Source: BMS3BBIN04 sp964552465 (lineage in GTDB: Bacteria; Electryoneota; Electryoneia; Electryoneales; Electryoneaceae). Taken from it: 64,000 nt of DNA. Positions 8,917 to 17,665 of the stretch are shown here, piece by piece. Under the pieces are notes generated by a model, which was not told the origin of the DNA, did no database searches, and saw only the letters and a list, made by a program, of their open reading frames with translations. The position numbers and the translations under genes are program-made. The stretch is from the NCBI GenBank assembly GCA_964552465.1, contig CAZKGR010000012.1, positions 1-64,000 of the forward strand, in the 5' to 3' direction. Every line of letters begins with the position of its first letter. Within the stretch, counting starts at the first letter, position 1.

Positions 8917-10073
8917 GATCGCACCTCCACCCAGTTGATGCCCTGGGCATCAGCAGTCTTCTCCCGCATCGCGCGATAGACAGAATGTGCTGATGTCGGT
9001 GTGATCTCACGTCCTCCCAATCCCGCGATGAATCCATACACAGGATTCCGCCCACCCAGCACGGCCTTCACTTCTGAGCCAACCGGTCCGCTCATCCCGA
9101 ATGAGCACGCGCGGTCGACCACGCCAACAGCTGCTGATGCAGGAATCTGCTCCTCCAGTTGACGAACCGGGAACGGTCGGTACTGCCACATGCGAACCGC
9201 GCCTGCCTTGACACCTTCCGCCCGAAGATCGTCCACCGCTTTGCAGAACGCGCCGTAGGCTGTGCCGAGGCACACGGTCACGACCTCCGCGTCTTCAAGC
9301 ATGTACGTTTGCAGCGGTTCAATCTGTCGTCCGGTCGCTTTATGCCACGACTCCGTCTCACGTTCGATGAGACCGTCGGCATATTCCATTGCCTGCTGGA
9401 TCTTGACCCGCTGCTCCATGAACGAGTCGGGGAACATCATCCCGCCGAATGCATGCGGGTTCTGCGGATCGAGGTATATCCCGTCTCCGCGCGGCGGCAG
9501 GTAGGTGTCAATCTGCTCTTGTGATGGCAGTTCAACCGCCTCAACGCAGTGCGAGAGCACGAACGCGTCCAACACGACCATCACCGGCAGCAGCGTCTCT
9601 TCGGCGATCTTATAGGCAAGGATTGCGGAGTCGAACACTTCCTGGTTCGAGCCACAGTAGAATTGCATCCAGCCGGTGTCACGCTGGGCCATTGAATCCG
9701 ACTGATCGGTGAGAATGGTCCACGGCGCAGCGAGTGATCGATTGACCTCGCCCATCACAATCGGTGTACGTGCCCCGACCGCCCAGTGCAGCATCTCGTG
9801 CATCAAGGCCAGACCCTGGCTCGATGTCGCGGTGAAGGTTCGCGCGCCGGTCATTGCAGCACCGATGCAAGCCGCCATCGACGAGTGTTCCGACTCAGTT
9901 TGCAGGAACTTGGCATCCATCATGCCTTTGGCGCAGAACATTGCCAGTTCCTCGACTACTGATGTCTGTGGCGTGATCGGATAGGCGGAGATCACCTGTG
10001 TTCGAGCCAGACGCACGGCATTCGCCAGCGCCTGGTTGCCTGTGATGGCGACACGTTCAGTCACGACGTCCAT
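8913..10073 (-). CDS. 2-Oxoacid:acceptor oxidoreductase alpha subunit (PorA/PadG-like)
   Basis: The ATG at 10073 is preferred (ggag 7 bases upstream) over the longer frame from 10118. Product of about 386 residues. GNQALANAV near the start, SAYPITPQTSVVEELA, TESEHSSMAACIGA, FTATSSQGLALMHE and SDSMAQRDTGW are the conserved blocks of the PorA-type alpha subunit that forms the active site with beta. It overlaps the upstream flavoprotein gene by 17 bases and the beta gene by 4, giving one translationally coupled unit. The substrate cannot be read from these motifs; the context favours an aryl 2-oxoacid such as phenylglyoxylate. Confidence 0.88.
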   Translation of the reverse strand: MDVVTERVAITGNQALANAVRLARTQVISAYPITPQTSVVEELAMFCAKGMMDAKFLQTESEHSSMAACIGAAMTGARTFTATSSQGLALMHEMLHWAVGARTPIVMGEVNRSLAAPWTILTDQSDSMAQRDTGWMQFYCGSNQEVFDSAILAYKIAEETLLPVMVVLDAFVLSHCVEAVELPSQEQIDTYLPPRGDGIYLDPQNPHAFGGMMFPDSFMEQRVKIQQAMEYADGLIERETESWHKATGRQIEPLQTYMLEDAEVVTVCLGTAYGAFCKAVDDLRAEGVKAGAVRMWQYRPFPVRQLEEQIPASAAVGVVDRACSFGMSGPVGSEVKAVLGGRNPVYGFIAGLGGREITPTSAHSVYRAMREKTADAQGINWVEVRS

Positions 10074-11880
10074 CGACCGGCTCCATGCGAATGGCGCAAC
10101 GGGGGCATTCTTCGACACAAATGCCGCACCCCTTGCAGTGAGAATCAGTTACCAGGTACCCACCTGTTTGCTGGTCTGGGTGGATCGCACCTTCCGGGCA
10201 GAAAATCTGGCACAGGCCGCAGTTCGTGCATCGTCCACATGAGAAACAACGCGCGGCTTCGACTGCTGCCTGGTCAGCTGTCAGGCCGCTTTCCATCTCC
10301 GCGAAATCCGCCAGCGGTGAGTCCGAGACCAGCTTGTCCAACTCGAGCCGTTCGACATGCGGGAAATAGTCGGGGTTGAGATCGTTGTATTCGATCACCC
10401 GGATTTTGTCGGCGAGGATGTCGAGATTGCCGTCGCGTAGGTATCCACTCAACGATGCGGGTCCACCTCCGACGCGGAACATGTCCAACGCTGATCCGGA
10501 GACGCCCGTCAGGTAACGGTCGATCGCCATCGCCGCACGTTTCCCGCCACCGATAGCATGCGCGACAGTCCGTTCTCCGCCAGCGAAATCACCACCTGCG
10601 AACAATGCGTTGCGCGACGAATCGCCCCACGCCTGGATCTCGTTCAAGGCTGATTGTAGCTCGCTGTCCTGCGTGACCTCGGACGGCTCGATCACTTCGC
10701 CGATAGCGTTGATGACCAGACCTGCCTGAATGTCGAAATGGCTGCCGGGGACAGGAACGGCTTTCGCTCGACCGGATGCATCAACCTCTCCAGGTCGAGC
10801 TTTCAGGCATGTCAGCGCGTTGAGTTTGCCGTTCTCGATGCGATATTCGTGGGGAATCGCCCATTCGATTAGTTTGACACCTTCGTCGATCGCGTCCTGG
10901 ATCTCAGCGTCGAACGCTGGCATCTGCTCTCGCCCGCGACGGTAGACGATTGTTACATCCGACCCAAAACGGCGGGCGCTGCGGGCTGCATCAATGGCGC
11001 TGTTGCCACCGCCGATGACCAGACAATCGCCGGGGACATCGACTTCTTCACCACGTGCGATGGCACTCAGAAAATCAATCGCACTGCGCTGCTGGCTTGC
11101 TGGAACGTCCTGCAATCCAAGATCGCGGCTGCCAGTTGCACCTGAGGCGACAAACACCGCGTCATGGGTGTCGAGCAGTTGTTTCAGCTCGCTGACTTGC
11201 CCTTTATCGGTCCCGCAGATGAAGTTCACGCCCAGCTTTTCCAGCCGTTGGATCTCACGATCGAGCACGTCTTTCGGCAGACGGTAGGAGGGAATCCCGA
11301 AACGCAGAAGTCCGCCCGGCTTATCCTGTTGGTCGTAGACATCCACAGAATGACCGAGCAGGCTCAGGGTCCAGGCGCAGCTCATGCCGCTCGGCCCGGC
11401 ACCGACTATCGCGATGCGTTTGCCTGTAGGTTCATGAGCGGGAGTCCAGACATCTGAAGAATTCAGGGAATCGTGATCACCGAGGTAACGTTCGATGGCG
11501 CGGATGCCGATCGGTTCGTCCAGATCCTTACGGTTGCAACCGGATTCGCACGGGTGGTAGCAGACTCTGCCGCAGATGGATGGGAACGGATTCTCCGCGA
11601 TGAGCAATCGGATCGCTTCTTCGATTTTGCCTTCTCGAAGCAGGCGGATAAACCCTTCGACATCGTTTCCAACCGGGCAGTGGGTTAAACACGGCGAGAG
11701 TCCACGTTCATAAGCTGGCCGCGATTCCTTCCACATCCCGACCGGCAGCTTCTCCGTGCTCGTCCAACTGGCAGCCATCGGCGGGAGTTCGGCTGCGCTC
11801 AGCTGTCCCGGTGGAGTGGTGCTGCCCTGCTTGACGTGACGCAGGGCGGCATCGCTGAAGATGTCAGGATTGAGGGGCAT
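10057..11880 (-). CDS. GltD-like NAD(P)H/FAD iron-sulfur oxidoreductase fused to a 2[4Fe-4S] ferredoxin domain (PadH-like)
   Basis: Product of 607 residues. It has an N-terminal GltD-type iron-sulfur domain (CLTHCPVGNDVEGFIRLL, then CGRVCYHPCESGC), an FAD site (IAIVGAGPSGMSCAWTL, about 154-170), an NAD(P)H site (CLVIGGGNSAIDAARSA, about 287-303) and a C-terminal domain with two CxxCxxCxxxC sets (CTNCGLCQIFCP and CKGCGICVEECP) equal to a delta/ferredoxin subunit. In the Azoarcus phenylglyoxylate oxidoreductase the flavoprotein (PadH) and the ferredoxin-like subunit (PadF) are separate; here they look fused. It would pass electrons from 2-oxoacid oxidation to NAD(P) or to a ferredoxin used by benzoyl-CoA reductase. 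The first gene of the oxidoreductase group, 39 bases after the acyl-CoA dehydrogenase. Confidence 0.82.
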   Translation of the reverse strand: MPLNPDIFSDAALRHVKQGSTTPPGQLSAAELPPMAASWTSTEKLPVGMWKESRPAYERGLSPCLTHCPVGNDVEGFIRLLREGKIEEAIRLLIAENPFPSICGRVCYHPCESGCNRKDLDEPIGIRAIERYLGDHDSLNSSDVWTPAHEPTGKRIAIVGAGPSGMSCAWTLSLLGHSVDVYDQQDKPGGLLRFGIPSYRLPKDVLDREIQRLEKLGVNFICGTDKGQVSELKQLLDTHDAVFVASGATGSRDLGLQDVPASQQRSAIDFLSAIARGEEVDVPGDCLVIGGGNSAIDAARSARRFGSDVTIVYRRGREQMPAFDAEIQDAIDEGVKLIEWAIPHEYRIENGKLNALTCLKARPGEVDASGRAKAVPVPGSHFDIQAGLVINAIGEVIEPSEVTQDSELQSALNEIQAWGDSSRNALFAGGDFAGGERTVAHAIGGGKRAAMAIDRYLTGVSGSALDMFRVGGGPASLSGYLRDGNLDILADKIRVIEYNDLNPDYFPHVERLELDKLVSDSPLADFAEMESGLTADQAAVEAARCFSCGRCTNCGLCQIFCPEGAIHPDQQTGGYLVTDSHCKGCGICVEECPRCAIRMEPVDGRRD

Positions 11881-11919
11881 GTAGCTTGTATTCCCGCCAT
11901 GAATTACTCGAAATGGACC

Positions 11920-13071
11920 TCAATAGCGTCCTTTTTTCAGCACATCACGCGCAATAACCACACGCTGAATCTCATTCGTCCCTTCGAAAATGCGCGTAAT
12001 TCGCGCATCCCGGTAAAACCGTTCGATGGGATATTCAGACATGTAGCCCATACCACCGTGAATCTGGACTGCGTTATCAACGACGCGACCCATCGCTTCT
12101 GAGCAGAACAGCTTGGCGATGGATGATTCCCGCGTGACTTGCTTTCCGCTGTCGTACGCCTCAGCAGTCCGATAGACCATACTCTCCATCGCGTAAACAT
12201 CAGTCGCCATGTCCGCGAGCATGAACTGGATCGCCTGCAAACGGGCGATCGGGCCTCCAAACTGCTCGCGTTGCTGCGCGTGCATAATCGACAAGTCGAG
12301 CACTTCCTTTGCCATTCCCAGGCACTGCGCACCCAATGACAGGCGTCCGACATCGAGAGTTTTCATCGCCACTGAGAAACCATCGCCGCGTTTTCCGAGC
12401 AGGTTGTTCTTCGGCACACGTACGTTTTCCATGAAGATGTCGGTTGTGTGTGAACCACGTATCCCCATCTTCTTTTCCGGAGGTCCGGCACGGAATCCTG
12501 GCATGTTCTTGTCAACGATGAACGTCGAGATACCGTGAACACTCTTACCCTCATCAGTCCGGGCGAAGATGCTGTAAATATCTGCGATCCCACCATTGGT
12601 GATGAATGTCTTCTGACCGTTCAGCACCCAAGAATCACCGTCCTCGGTGGCTGTTGTACGCATCGCTGCGGCATCCGAACCGGCACCCGGCTCAGTCAAC
12701 GCGAAAGCTGCCAGTTTATCGCCAGCACATAGTTCCGGAAGAAACTCTTGCCGTTGCTCTTCTGTGCCAGCGAGGTAGATCGCCATCGCACCAATTGACT
12801 CATGCCCACCCAACACCAGCGCGGTAGATGGACAAGCGCGCGAAAGCTCCTCCTGCACCAGACAGTAGCCGACTTCGCCGAATCCAGCACCGCCGTATTC
12901 TTCCGGAAACACCAGACCCATGAATCCGAGATCGGCCATCATTTGAATGTTTTCGGCCGGAACATCTGCATCGAGATCCACTTGCGCCGCGAGCGGTCTC
13001 AGCTCCTTATCGGCGAATTTCTTCGCCATGTCGCGGAGCATTTTCTGCTCGTCATTGAAGACGATATCCAT
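11920..13071 (-). CDS. Acyl-CoA dehydrogenase, short-chain type
   Basis: Product of 383 residues, the standard length. Family blocks are AFALTEPGAGSDAAAM (FAD/substrate), WVLNGQKTFITNG, QREQFGGPIARLQAIQ, QIHGGMGYMSEYPIER and RIFEGTNEIQ with the catalytic base Glu363. It oxidises an acyl-CoA to the 2-enoyl-CoA and passes electrons to an electron-transfer flavoprotein, which is not encoded here. The lower benzoyl-CoA pathway needs a glutaryl-CoA or related dehydrogenase, but the end motif EGTNEIQ is that of butyryl/short-branched enzymes and not the EGTHDI form usual in glutaryl-CoA dehydrogenases, so the exact substrate is open. Confidence 0.88.
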   Translation of the reverse strand: MDIVFNDEQKMLRDMAKKFADKELRPLAAQVDLDADVPAENIQMMADLGFMGLVFPEEYGGAGFGEVGYCLVQEELSRACPSTALVLGGHESIGAMAIYLAGTEEQRQEFLPELCAGDKLAAFALTEPGAGSDAAAMRTTATEDGDSWVLNGQKTFITNGGIADIYSIFARTDEGKSVHGISTFIVDKNMPGFRAGPPEKKMGIRGSHTTDIFMENVRVPKNNLLGKRGDGFSVAMKTLDVGRLSLGAQCLGMAKEVLDLSIMHAQQREQFGGPIARLQAIQFMLADMATDVYAMESMVYRTAEAYDSGKQVTRESSIAKLFCSEAMGRVVDNAVQIHGGMGYMSEYPIERFYRDARITRIFEGTNEIQRVVIARDVLKKGRY

Positions 13072-13084
13072 GATTATTCCCCCG

Positions 13085-14119
13085 CTACATAGTTGGAACC
13101 GCTATCGAACGCAACGCATGCGGATCACCGGTGCGCATCAGGTCGAATCCCTTGTTGATCTCGTCAAGGCCGAAACGGGCGGTCACCAGCTCGGTTACCT
13201 GAATTTTGCCTATCCGTGCCATCTCGATGATCTTCGGGTAGTCAACCGGGCGGCAGCCCAGCGATCCGACGATCTCCTGTTCAAAGAACATGATCTTCGA
13301 GGCTGGCAGCTCGACTTTGTCGGCTGTGTAGCCGACCACGACCGTTCGCCCGCCCTTGCGGATGCAGGAGAACGCCTGCTGTATCGTCTTTGGATTCCCG
13401 ATGCATTCAAAGGTGACATCCGCACCGCCGCCGGTCATCTTCTTGATCGTTTTGTCAATACGCTCAACCTCTTTGGCGTTGACGACGGCCGTCGCACCAA
13501 GGCGTTTTGCTGCTTCGAGTTTCTCAGGGATGACGTCTACCGCGATCACCGACGCTCCGCATGCCGCTGCAACCTGAACCGCGTTCATCCCGACGCCGCC
13601 ACAGCCGAAGATGACAACGTTCATCCCGGCCTTAACCTCACCGCGATTAACGACCGCGTGATAAGGCGTGCTGATCGCATCGGCAATGATGCTGCTCTCT
13701 TCCAGCGGCAGTTCATCAGGCAGCACAAGCGCGTCTTTGGCTGGTGCCAGGACATATTCTGCATATGCACCGTCAACGTGGTTACCAAACATCACCATGC
13801 TGTCGCAGATATTCTCTTTTCCGCTGCGGCAGTTGGCACATGTGCCGCATGTGAGCACGGCCGGAAGCAGCACACGATCACCCTCGCTCCAGTTCTTTAC
13901 ACCTTCACCGATTCCGGCAACGGTGCCGGACGGTTCGTGTCCGAGGATCATCGGCGGTTGCTTGAATGTTGGTACACCGTGATCGATGTAATGCATGTCG
14001 GTATGGCAGATTCCGCAAGCGGCTACTTTGACAAGGATTTCGCCCGGTCCCGGCGTTGGTGTCGGTACTTCACGGACTTCCAACGCTTGGTTCGGTCCAA
14101 GAAAGACGGCGGCTTTCAT
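13085..14119 (-). CDS. had: 6-Hydroxycyclohex-1-ene-1-carbonyl-CoA dehydrogenase (zinc alcohol dehydrogenase family)
   Basis: Product of 344 residues with a clear ribosome site (ggggaag). Catalytic zinc ligands are Cys38 (GICHTD) and His61-Glu62 (GHEPSG); structural zinc ligands are Cys91, 94, 97 and 105 (CGTCANC...C); the NAD fold carries VIFGCGGVGMNAVQVA. As a generic medium-chain dehydrogenase it could have many substrates. With benzoyl-CoA reductase, dienoyl-CoA hydratase and Oah in the same cluster, the best assignment is Had (BzdX), which oxidises 6-hydroxycyclohexene-carbonyl-CoA to the 6-oxo compound, the substrate of Oah. Confidence 0.8.
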   Translation of the reverse strand: MKAAVFLGPNQALEVREVPTPTPGPGEILVKVAACGICHTDMHYIDHGVPTFKQPPMILGHEPSGTVAGIGEGVKNWSEGDRVLLPAVLTCGTCANCRSGKENICDSMVMFGNHVDGAYAEYVLAPAKDALVLPDELPLEESSIIADAISTPYHAVVNRGEVKAGMNVVIFGCGGVGMNAVQVAAACGASVIAVDVIPEKLEAAKRLGATAVVNAKEVERIDKTIKKMTGGGADVTFECIGNPKTIQQAFSCIRKGGRTVVVGYTADKVELPASKIMFFEQEIVGSLGCRPVDYPKIIEMARIGKIQVTELVTARFGLDEINKGFDLMRTGDPHALRSIAVPTM

Positions 14120-14134
14120 CTCTTCCCCCTATCG

Positions 14135-14356
14135 CTATTCTTCACCGGTTAGTTTCCGGATGTAGATCGTGCGTTCAAACTCGCTAAGACAGGTACGGCA
14201 GCTCTCATCGGGCACATCCGCCGGTTGTTCAGCAGGCTCAAGACGGACCTCGAAACCGAGTTCTTCAAAGAACTCTTTCGTCTCTTTCAAGCGATGACCG
14301 TAGGCGGTAAATTTCTTTTCCCAGCCTTCATTTATGAGGTCCGCGCGACCGTCCAT
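14135..14356 (-). CDS. Small protein with CxxC motif, unknown function
   Basis: A 73-residue product from the ATG at 14356, which follows the stop of the GNAT gene by one base (TGATATG); a TTG at 14371 would add five residues. It is charged and has one CRTC pair near residue 54, which could bind a metal or be redox active; the ending is RTIYIRKLTGEE. It sits between the acetyltransferase and had in the reductase operon, so it is presumably co-made with them. No family is recognised. Confidence 0.55.
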   Translation of the reverse strand: MDGRADLINEGWEKKFTAYGHRLKETKEFFEELGFEVRLEPAEQPADVPDESCRTCLSEFERTIYIRKLTGEE

Positions 14357-14357
14357 A

Positions 14358-14816
14358 TCAATGACCGTCAATTGTCTTTTCGAGGAATACCATATTCCCC
14401 GGCGTAAATCCCTGGGACGCGAAATAGCCGATCAGATCCTGATCCTTCCAATCGACCAGGGTCTGAATCCGGCTGATTCCCAGCTTCGCGAGTTGTGCTA
14501 TGGTCTGCGAAAACAGCTCACCAGCCAAACCTTTTGATCGGTGTTCGCGCAGGATGCCGATGGTGTCGAGCCGGGCCACATCTTCCGGCAAGCCGAACTC
14601 ACCGCTGACCACTTCGACCATGATAAACCCGACCACTTCACCGTTAATCTCGATCACGTTGGACGCTACCACTCCCCACTTTTCATCCAACACTGATTCC
14701 AGTTTCTTCGCGAGGTAGGTTTCACGGTCTTCGCCAGATGCTTCGGCGTCAATTTCAACCAGCCGAGGTAGATCGCTGTGACGGACTGGGCGAATTACAT
14801 TTTCCAAGATTTGCAT
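14358..14816 (-). CDS. GNAT-family N-acetyltransferase
   Basis: Product of 152 residues. The GNAT fold is visible: IRPVRHSDLPRLVEID at the start, GEVVGFIMVEV (strand 4), LDTIGILREHRSKGLAGELF with the acetyl-CoA loop (normally Q/RxxGxG/A; here REHRSKGLA), and FASQGFTPGNMVFLEK at the end. The acceptor is unknown. It is linked to the small CxxC gene and lies 24 bases after the large iron-sulfur flavoprotein, inside the benzoyl-CoA reductase operon, so lysine or small-molecule acetylation tied to this pathway is conceivable. Confidence 0.75.
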   Translation of the reverse strand: MQILENVIRPVRHSDLPRLVEIDAEASGEDRETYLAKKLESVLDEKWGVVASNVIEINGEVVGFIMVEVVSGEFGLPEDVARLDTIGILREHRSKGLAGELFSQTIAQLAKLGISRIQTLVDWKDQDLIGYFASQGFTPGNMVFLEKTIDGH

Positions 14817-14839
14817 CGGATAATCCTCTCTCCGTTGGA

Positions 14840-17359
14840 CTAAAAGAGATCGTCCAGTTCGTCGTCACCGTCCGGCATTTCGCCGTGTTCACGGATGTGT
14901 GTCTGTATCAATTCACTTTCGCGCTGGGTGTACATCTGGTCGACGACCCAGCGGACCTTGCGGTTAGCCGTATCCTTTTCACCGTAGACCCATTCCTCGA
15001 GCAGCTCGCGAATCGAAATCGCGCCCTTGATCTTCAACACCTTGCCAGTATGATCAGCAAGTGTGCAAACTCCCCCTTCATCAGGCGCTGTTTCGAGCAG
15101 GCTGGGCTGTAGCGGAGTCCATTCTTCGGGTGGCAAAATTGCTGGAACAACCTGATGACGAATATTACAACGCAGGCAGCGGTTGGCTTCCGCGCTGGCC
15201 TGTACCGGATCCATTGATGCACGGATCAAGTCGAAATCCTTCACTCGCGTATCGGAACTCCGCTTCTGAACATCCTGACGACCTTTCAGCTCGATACCGA
15301 GTCCGTCAAAAGGCTGGTCGTCAAAGGTGTGTGTGCCGAACTCGCCGTCACCGCCGAGGAACTCATCGATGGATGCCGCCGCGCGCTTCCCGGATGCGAT
15401 CGCTTCGACTACTGAAGACGGTCCATGCACCAGATCACCCGCCCCGAAGAAACCGGGCAACCATGTTTCCACCGATTCCGACTCGGGCGGAAGGAATCCA
15501 CGATTCTTGAGAACCGTGCCTGCTTCCGGACCAAAGACTGAGCCATCCGAGTTCTGACCGACAGCGAGAATCACCCAGCTGCACTCGCGTTCAATCGTGG
15601 CGCTGATCGCGTATTCCGGTGCGAACCGGCCTTGCGCATCGTACACCCGGTTACAGCGTAAGAATTCCGCACGCTGTACTTTTCCCCGCTCGCCGCTGAA
15701 CTTTTGCGGTCCCCAGCCACATGTAAACTCGATGCCTTCTTCTTCGGCATCTTCGATCTCGGCTGGCATTGCGGGGAGTTCGTGGCGTTGTTCCAGCGAG
15801 ACGATCTCAACCGAATCTGCGCCGCTACGCAGAGCGGTCATCGCGGTGTCTGTCGCCACTCCACCTCCACCAACAACGATCACATGACCGTCCAGCTGGA
15901 TCGGTGAGTTCGAAGCAGCTGCCCGGAGATAATCCACGCCCCACAGAACCCCCTTCAGTTCGGCACCGAGGACATCAATCCGTTTGCTGATCGGGGTACC
16001 CATCGCCATCAGCACAGCGTCGTAACCGAATTCGCGCAGACTTCGAGGGTCAAGATCATCTCCAACCCGCCGTCCCCCTTGGAATTCGATTTCGAGATCA
16101 TCAATGAACTTGAGATCGCGGTCAAGAGCTTGCCGGGACAATCGGAAGTTGGGTAGTGTCTGACGCAGGAATCCGCCGGGTTCTTTTGCGGCATCGAACA
16201 GGGTAACCTGGTGCCCCTTCATCGCCAGCAACCAAGCTGAGGTCAAGCCCGCCGGACCGGCACCGATAATGGCCACATTCTTCCCGGTCGCTTCGCCTTT
16301 CACGTACTTTGGGTAGGCTTCTTCGGTGTCGAACGCGAACCGTTTCAGATCGCAGATCGCGACCGGTTCATCGAGATGTCCACGGCGACAGTGATCTTCG
16401 CAGGGGTGGAAACAAACAAAGCCAAGAGTTGCGGGCAGCGGCACACTCTCCGCGATCACTTTCCGCGCTGACTCCAGATCTCCGTCGGCGATCTTGCGAA
16501 CATAATGCGGGATGTCGATTCCGGCCGGGCAGGCGTGCGTGCAGGGTAGCGGCGCACCCTTGGCAGGCGTTTCTACGTTTTCAACGTCGCGCAGCGCCCC
16601 GGTCGGGCAGACTTCAATGCAGGCACCACAGAAACGGCATTCCGCCTCGGGCATGTCGCCGGGCTTTTTGGTTCCAACGACAAACTTGTCGCCTTGAACC
16701 ACGGTGCCGAGTACATCCGCCTTGACCACATCACGGCAAACCCGCACACATTTCAAACAGCCGATGCACAGGGAGTAATCACGGATGAACAGTGGGTCTG
16801 TGAGAATGATCTTTTCAGGAGGTGACTTGTACGGCGGCAGGTCGGTGGCATATCCAACGAAGTCAGATACTTTGCCTATTTCACAACTCCCGAGCAGCAC
16901 GCAGCAGCGATCCGCTTCGGGAACATTCATCGAGCATTGGGTACGACTGCAACCCTCACGTTGTTCACAGAGCAGGCAGGCGTGTGGATGGTCGGCGAGA
17001 ATTTTGTTCAACTTCATCTGGCGTATGCGAACCAGGTCCTCGCCAGTCGTTCTGACGCTTAGGCCTTCTTCAACATGAAAACGACAGGCACCAACCGGAT
17101 CTGATTGTCCCTCAATCATGACCCGACAAAGACCACAGCCCTTGCCATCCGACTCGCGTACTGTTTTCCCCGCAAACTCGCCCGCGAATGCCTTCTGCCC
17201 CTGGTAGACAGTTTCGTTGAGCACAACTTTGCCGAACGCTTCCACGGATTGATGGGAACAGAGGTGAGGAATGTAAATACCCGCTTCAAGTGCTGCATCG
17301 AGTATCGAAGTTCCCGCCGCCGCTTCAACCGTTTTGCCGTCAATCGTGAAGGTTACCAT
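14840..17359 (-). CDS. Large iron-sulfur flavoprotein, NuoG-like domain fused to GltD-like oxidoreductase (BzdV-like)
   Basis: The ATG at 17359 is chosen (aaaggga upstream); 839 residues. The N-terminus is NuoG-like: a [2Fe-2S] domain (FTIDGKTVEA, HLCSH, then CGLC and ACRF, with an unusually long insert of about 45 residues between the first cysteine and the CxxC), a His/Cys cluster (DHPHACLLCEQREGC) and two [4Fe-4S] sets (CIGCLKCVRVC, CRFCGACIEVC). From about residue 280 follows a GltD half: CTHACPAGIDIPHYVRK, FAD site VAIIGAGPAGLTSAWLL and NAD(P)H site VIVVGGGGVATDTAM. It lies directly after the ferredoxin gene. The likely job is moving electrons between NAD(P)H and the low-potential ferredoxin that feeds benzoyl-CoA reductase, as proposed for BzdV; the site count would allow a bifurcating mechanism, which is inference. 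Confidence 0.8.
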   Translation of the reverse strand: MVTFTIDGKTVEAAAGTSILDAALEAGIYIPHLCSHQSVEAFGKVVLNETVYQGQKAFAGEFAGKTVRESDGKGCGLCRVMIEGQSDPVGACRFHVEEGLSVRTTGEDLVRIRQMKLNKILADHPHACLLCEQREGCSRTQCSMNVPEADRCCVLLGSCEIGKVSDFVGYATDLPPYKSPPEKIILTDPLFIRDYSLCIGCLKCVRVCRDVVKADVLGTVVQGDKFVVGTKKPGDMPEAECRFCGACIEVCPTGALRDVENVETPAKGAPLPCTHACPAGIDIPHYVRKIADGDLESARKVIAESVPLPATLGFVCFHPCEDHCRRGHLDEPVAICDLKRFAFDTEEAYPKYVKGEATGKNVAIIGAGPAGLTSAWLLAMKGHQVTLFDAAKEPGGFLRQTLPNFRLSRQALDRDLKFIDDLEIEFQGGRRVGDDLDPRSLREFGYDAVLMAMGTPISKRIDVLGAELKGVLWGVDYLRAAASNSPIQLDGHVIVVGGGGVATDTAMTALRSGADSVEIVSLEQRHELPAMPAEIEDAEEEGIEFTCGWGPQKFSGERGKVQRAEFLRCNRVYDAQGRFAPEYAISATIERECSWVILAVGQNSDGSVFGPEAGTVLKNRGFLPPESESVETWLPGFFGAGDLVHGPSSVVEAIASGKRAAASIDEFLGGDGEFGTHTFDDQPFDGLGIELKGRQDVQKRSSDTRVKDFDLIRASMDPVQASAEANRCLRCNIRHQVVPAILPPEEWTPLQPSLLETAPDEGGVCTLADHTGKVLKIKGAISIRELLEEWVYGEKDTANRKVRWVVDQMYTQRESELIQTHIREHGEMPDGDDELDDLF

Positions 17360-17369
17360 AACAATCCCT

Positions 17370-17651
17370 TTACCAGGAGTGTTCAAGCGCGTTGGGTGTG
17401 CAGGCAATCATGCAAGGTAACTTCACACTTTCGCCAATCGGTTTGCACGGGGCGCAATCGTACTTGATAGTCTTCCGGTTCGCAGCCTTGATCTCAGCTA
17501 CCTCATCGTCCCAGTCATCCTCGATGACCTGAAACATTCCAACCGGACAGGCAGCAACGCACGGATGATCTGAACACTCGATACACTTGTCTGTATCGAT
17601 GGTGATGTAGAACTGACCTGAACCGTCCATGAAGCCGTAGTTAGCTTTCAT
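17370..17651 (-). CDS. bzdM: Ferredoxin, electron donor of benzoyl-CoA reductase (BzdM-like)
   Basis: Product of 93 residues with two cysteine sets: CIECSDHPCVAACPVGMF and, after an insert, CAPCKPIG...LPCMIACTPNAL, fitting a 2[4Fe-4S] ferredoxin with a long loop. It is placed directly after the four reductase subunit genes, the position of bzdM in Azoarcus. It should carry the low-potential electrons used for ATP-driven ring reduction in the cytoplasm. It is 14 bases from the reductase subunit gene and 10 from the flavoprotein gene. Confidence 0.85.
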   Translation of the reverse strand: MKANYGFMDGSGQFYITIDTDKCIECSDHPCVAACPVGMFQVIEDDWDDEVAEIKAANRKTIKYDCAPCKPIGESVKLPCMIACTPNALEHSW

Positions 17652-17665
17652 GCCGTTCCTCCGGG

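Noticed and set aside
7391..10073. Identification as 2-oxoglutarate:ferredoxin oxidoreductase (KorAB), as in the Thauera cluster
   Set aside because: The beta subunit carries the YDNEAYMNTGIQ block of the pyruvate/phenylglyoxylate type and the alpha subunit matches PorA, so KorAB is unlikely.
11920..13071. Glutaryl-CoA dehydrogenase assignment
   Set aside because: The pathway needs one, but the catalytic motif is EGTNEIQ rather than EGTHDI, so I left the enzyme as a short-chain acyl-CoA dehydrogenase.
12947..14152. Open frame of 401 codons on the + strand opposite had and the acyl-CoA dehydrogenase
   Set aside because: It lies antisense to two genes with full catalytic motifs, has no ribosome site and no recognisable domain; long antisense frames are expected from the codon bias here.
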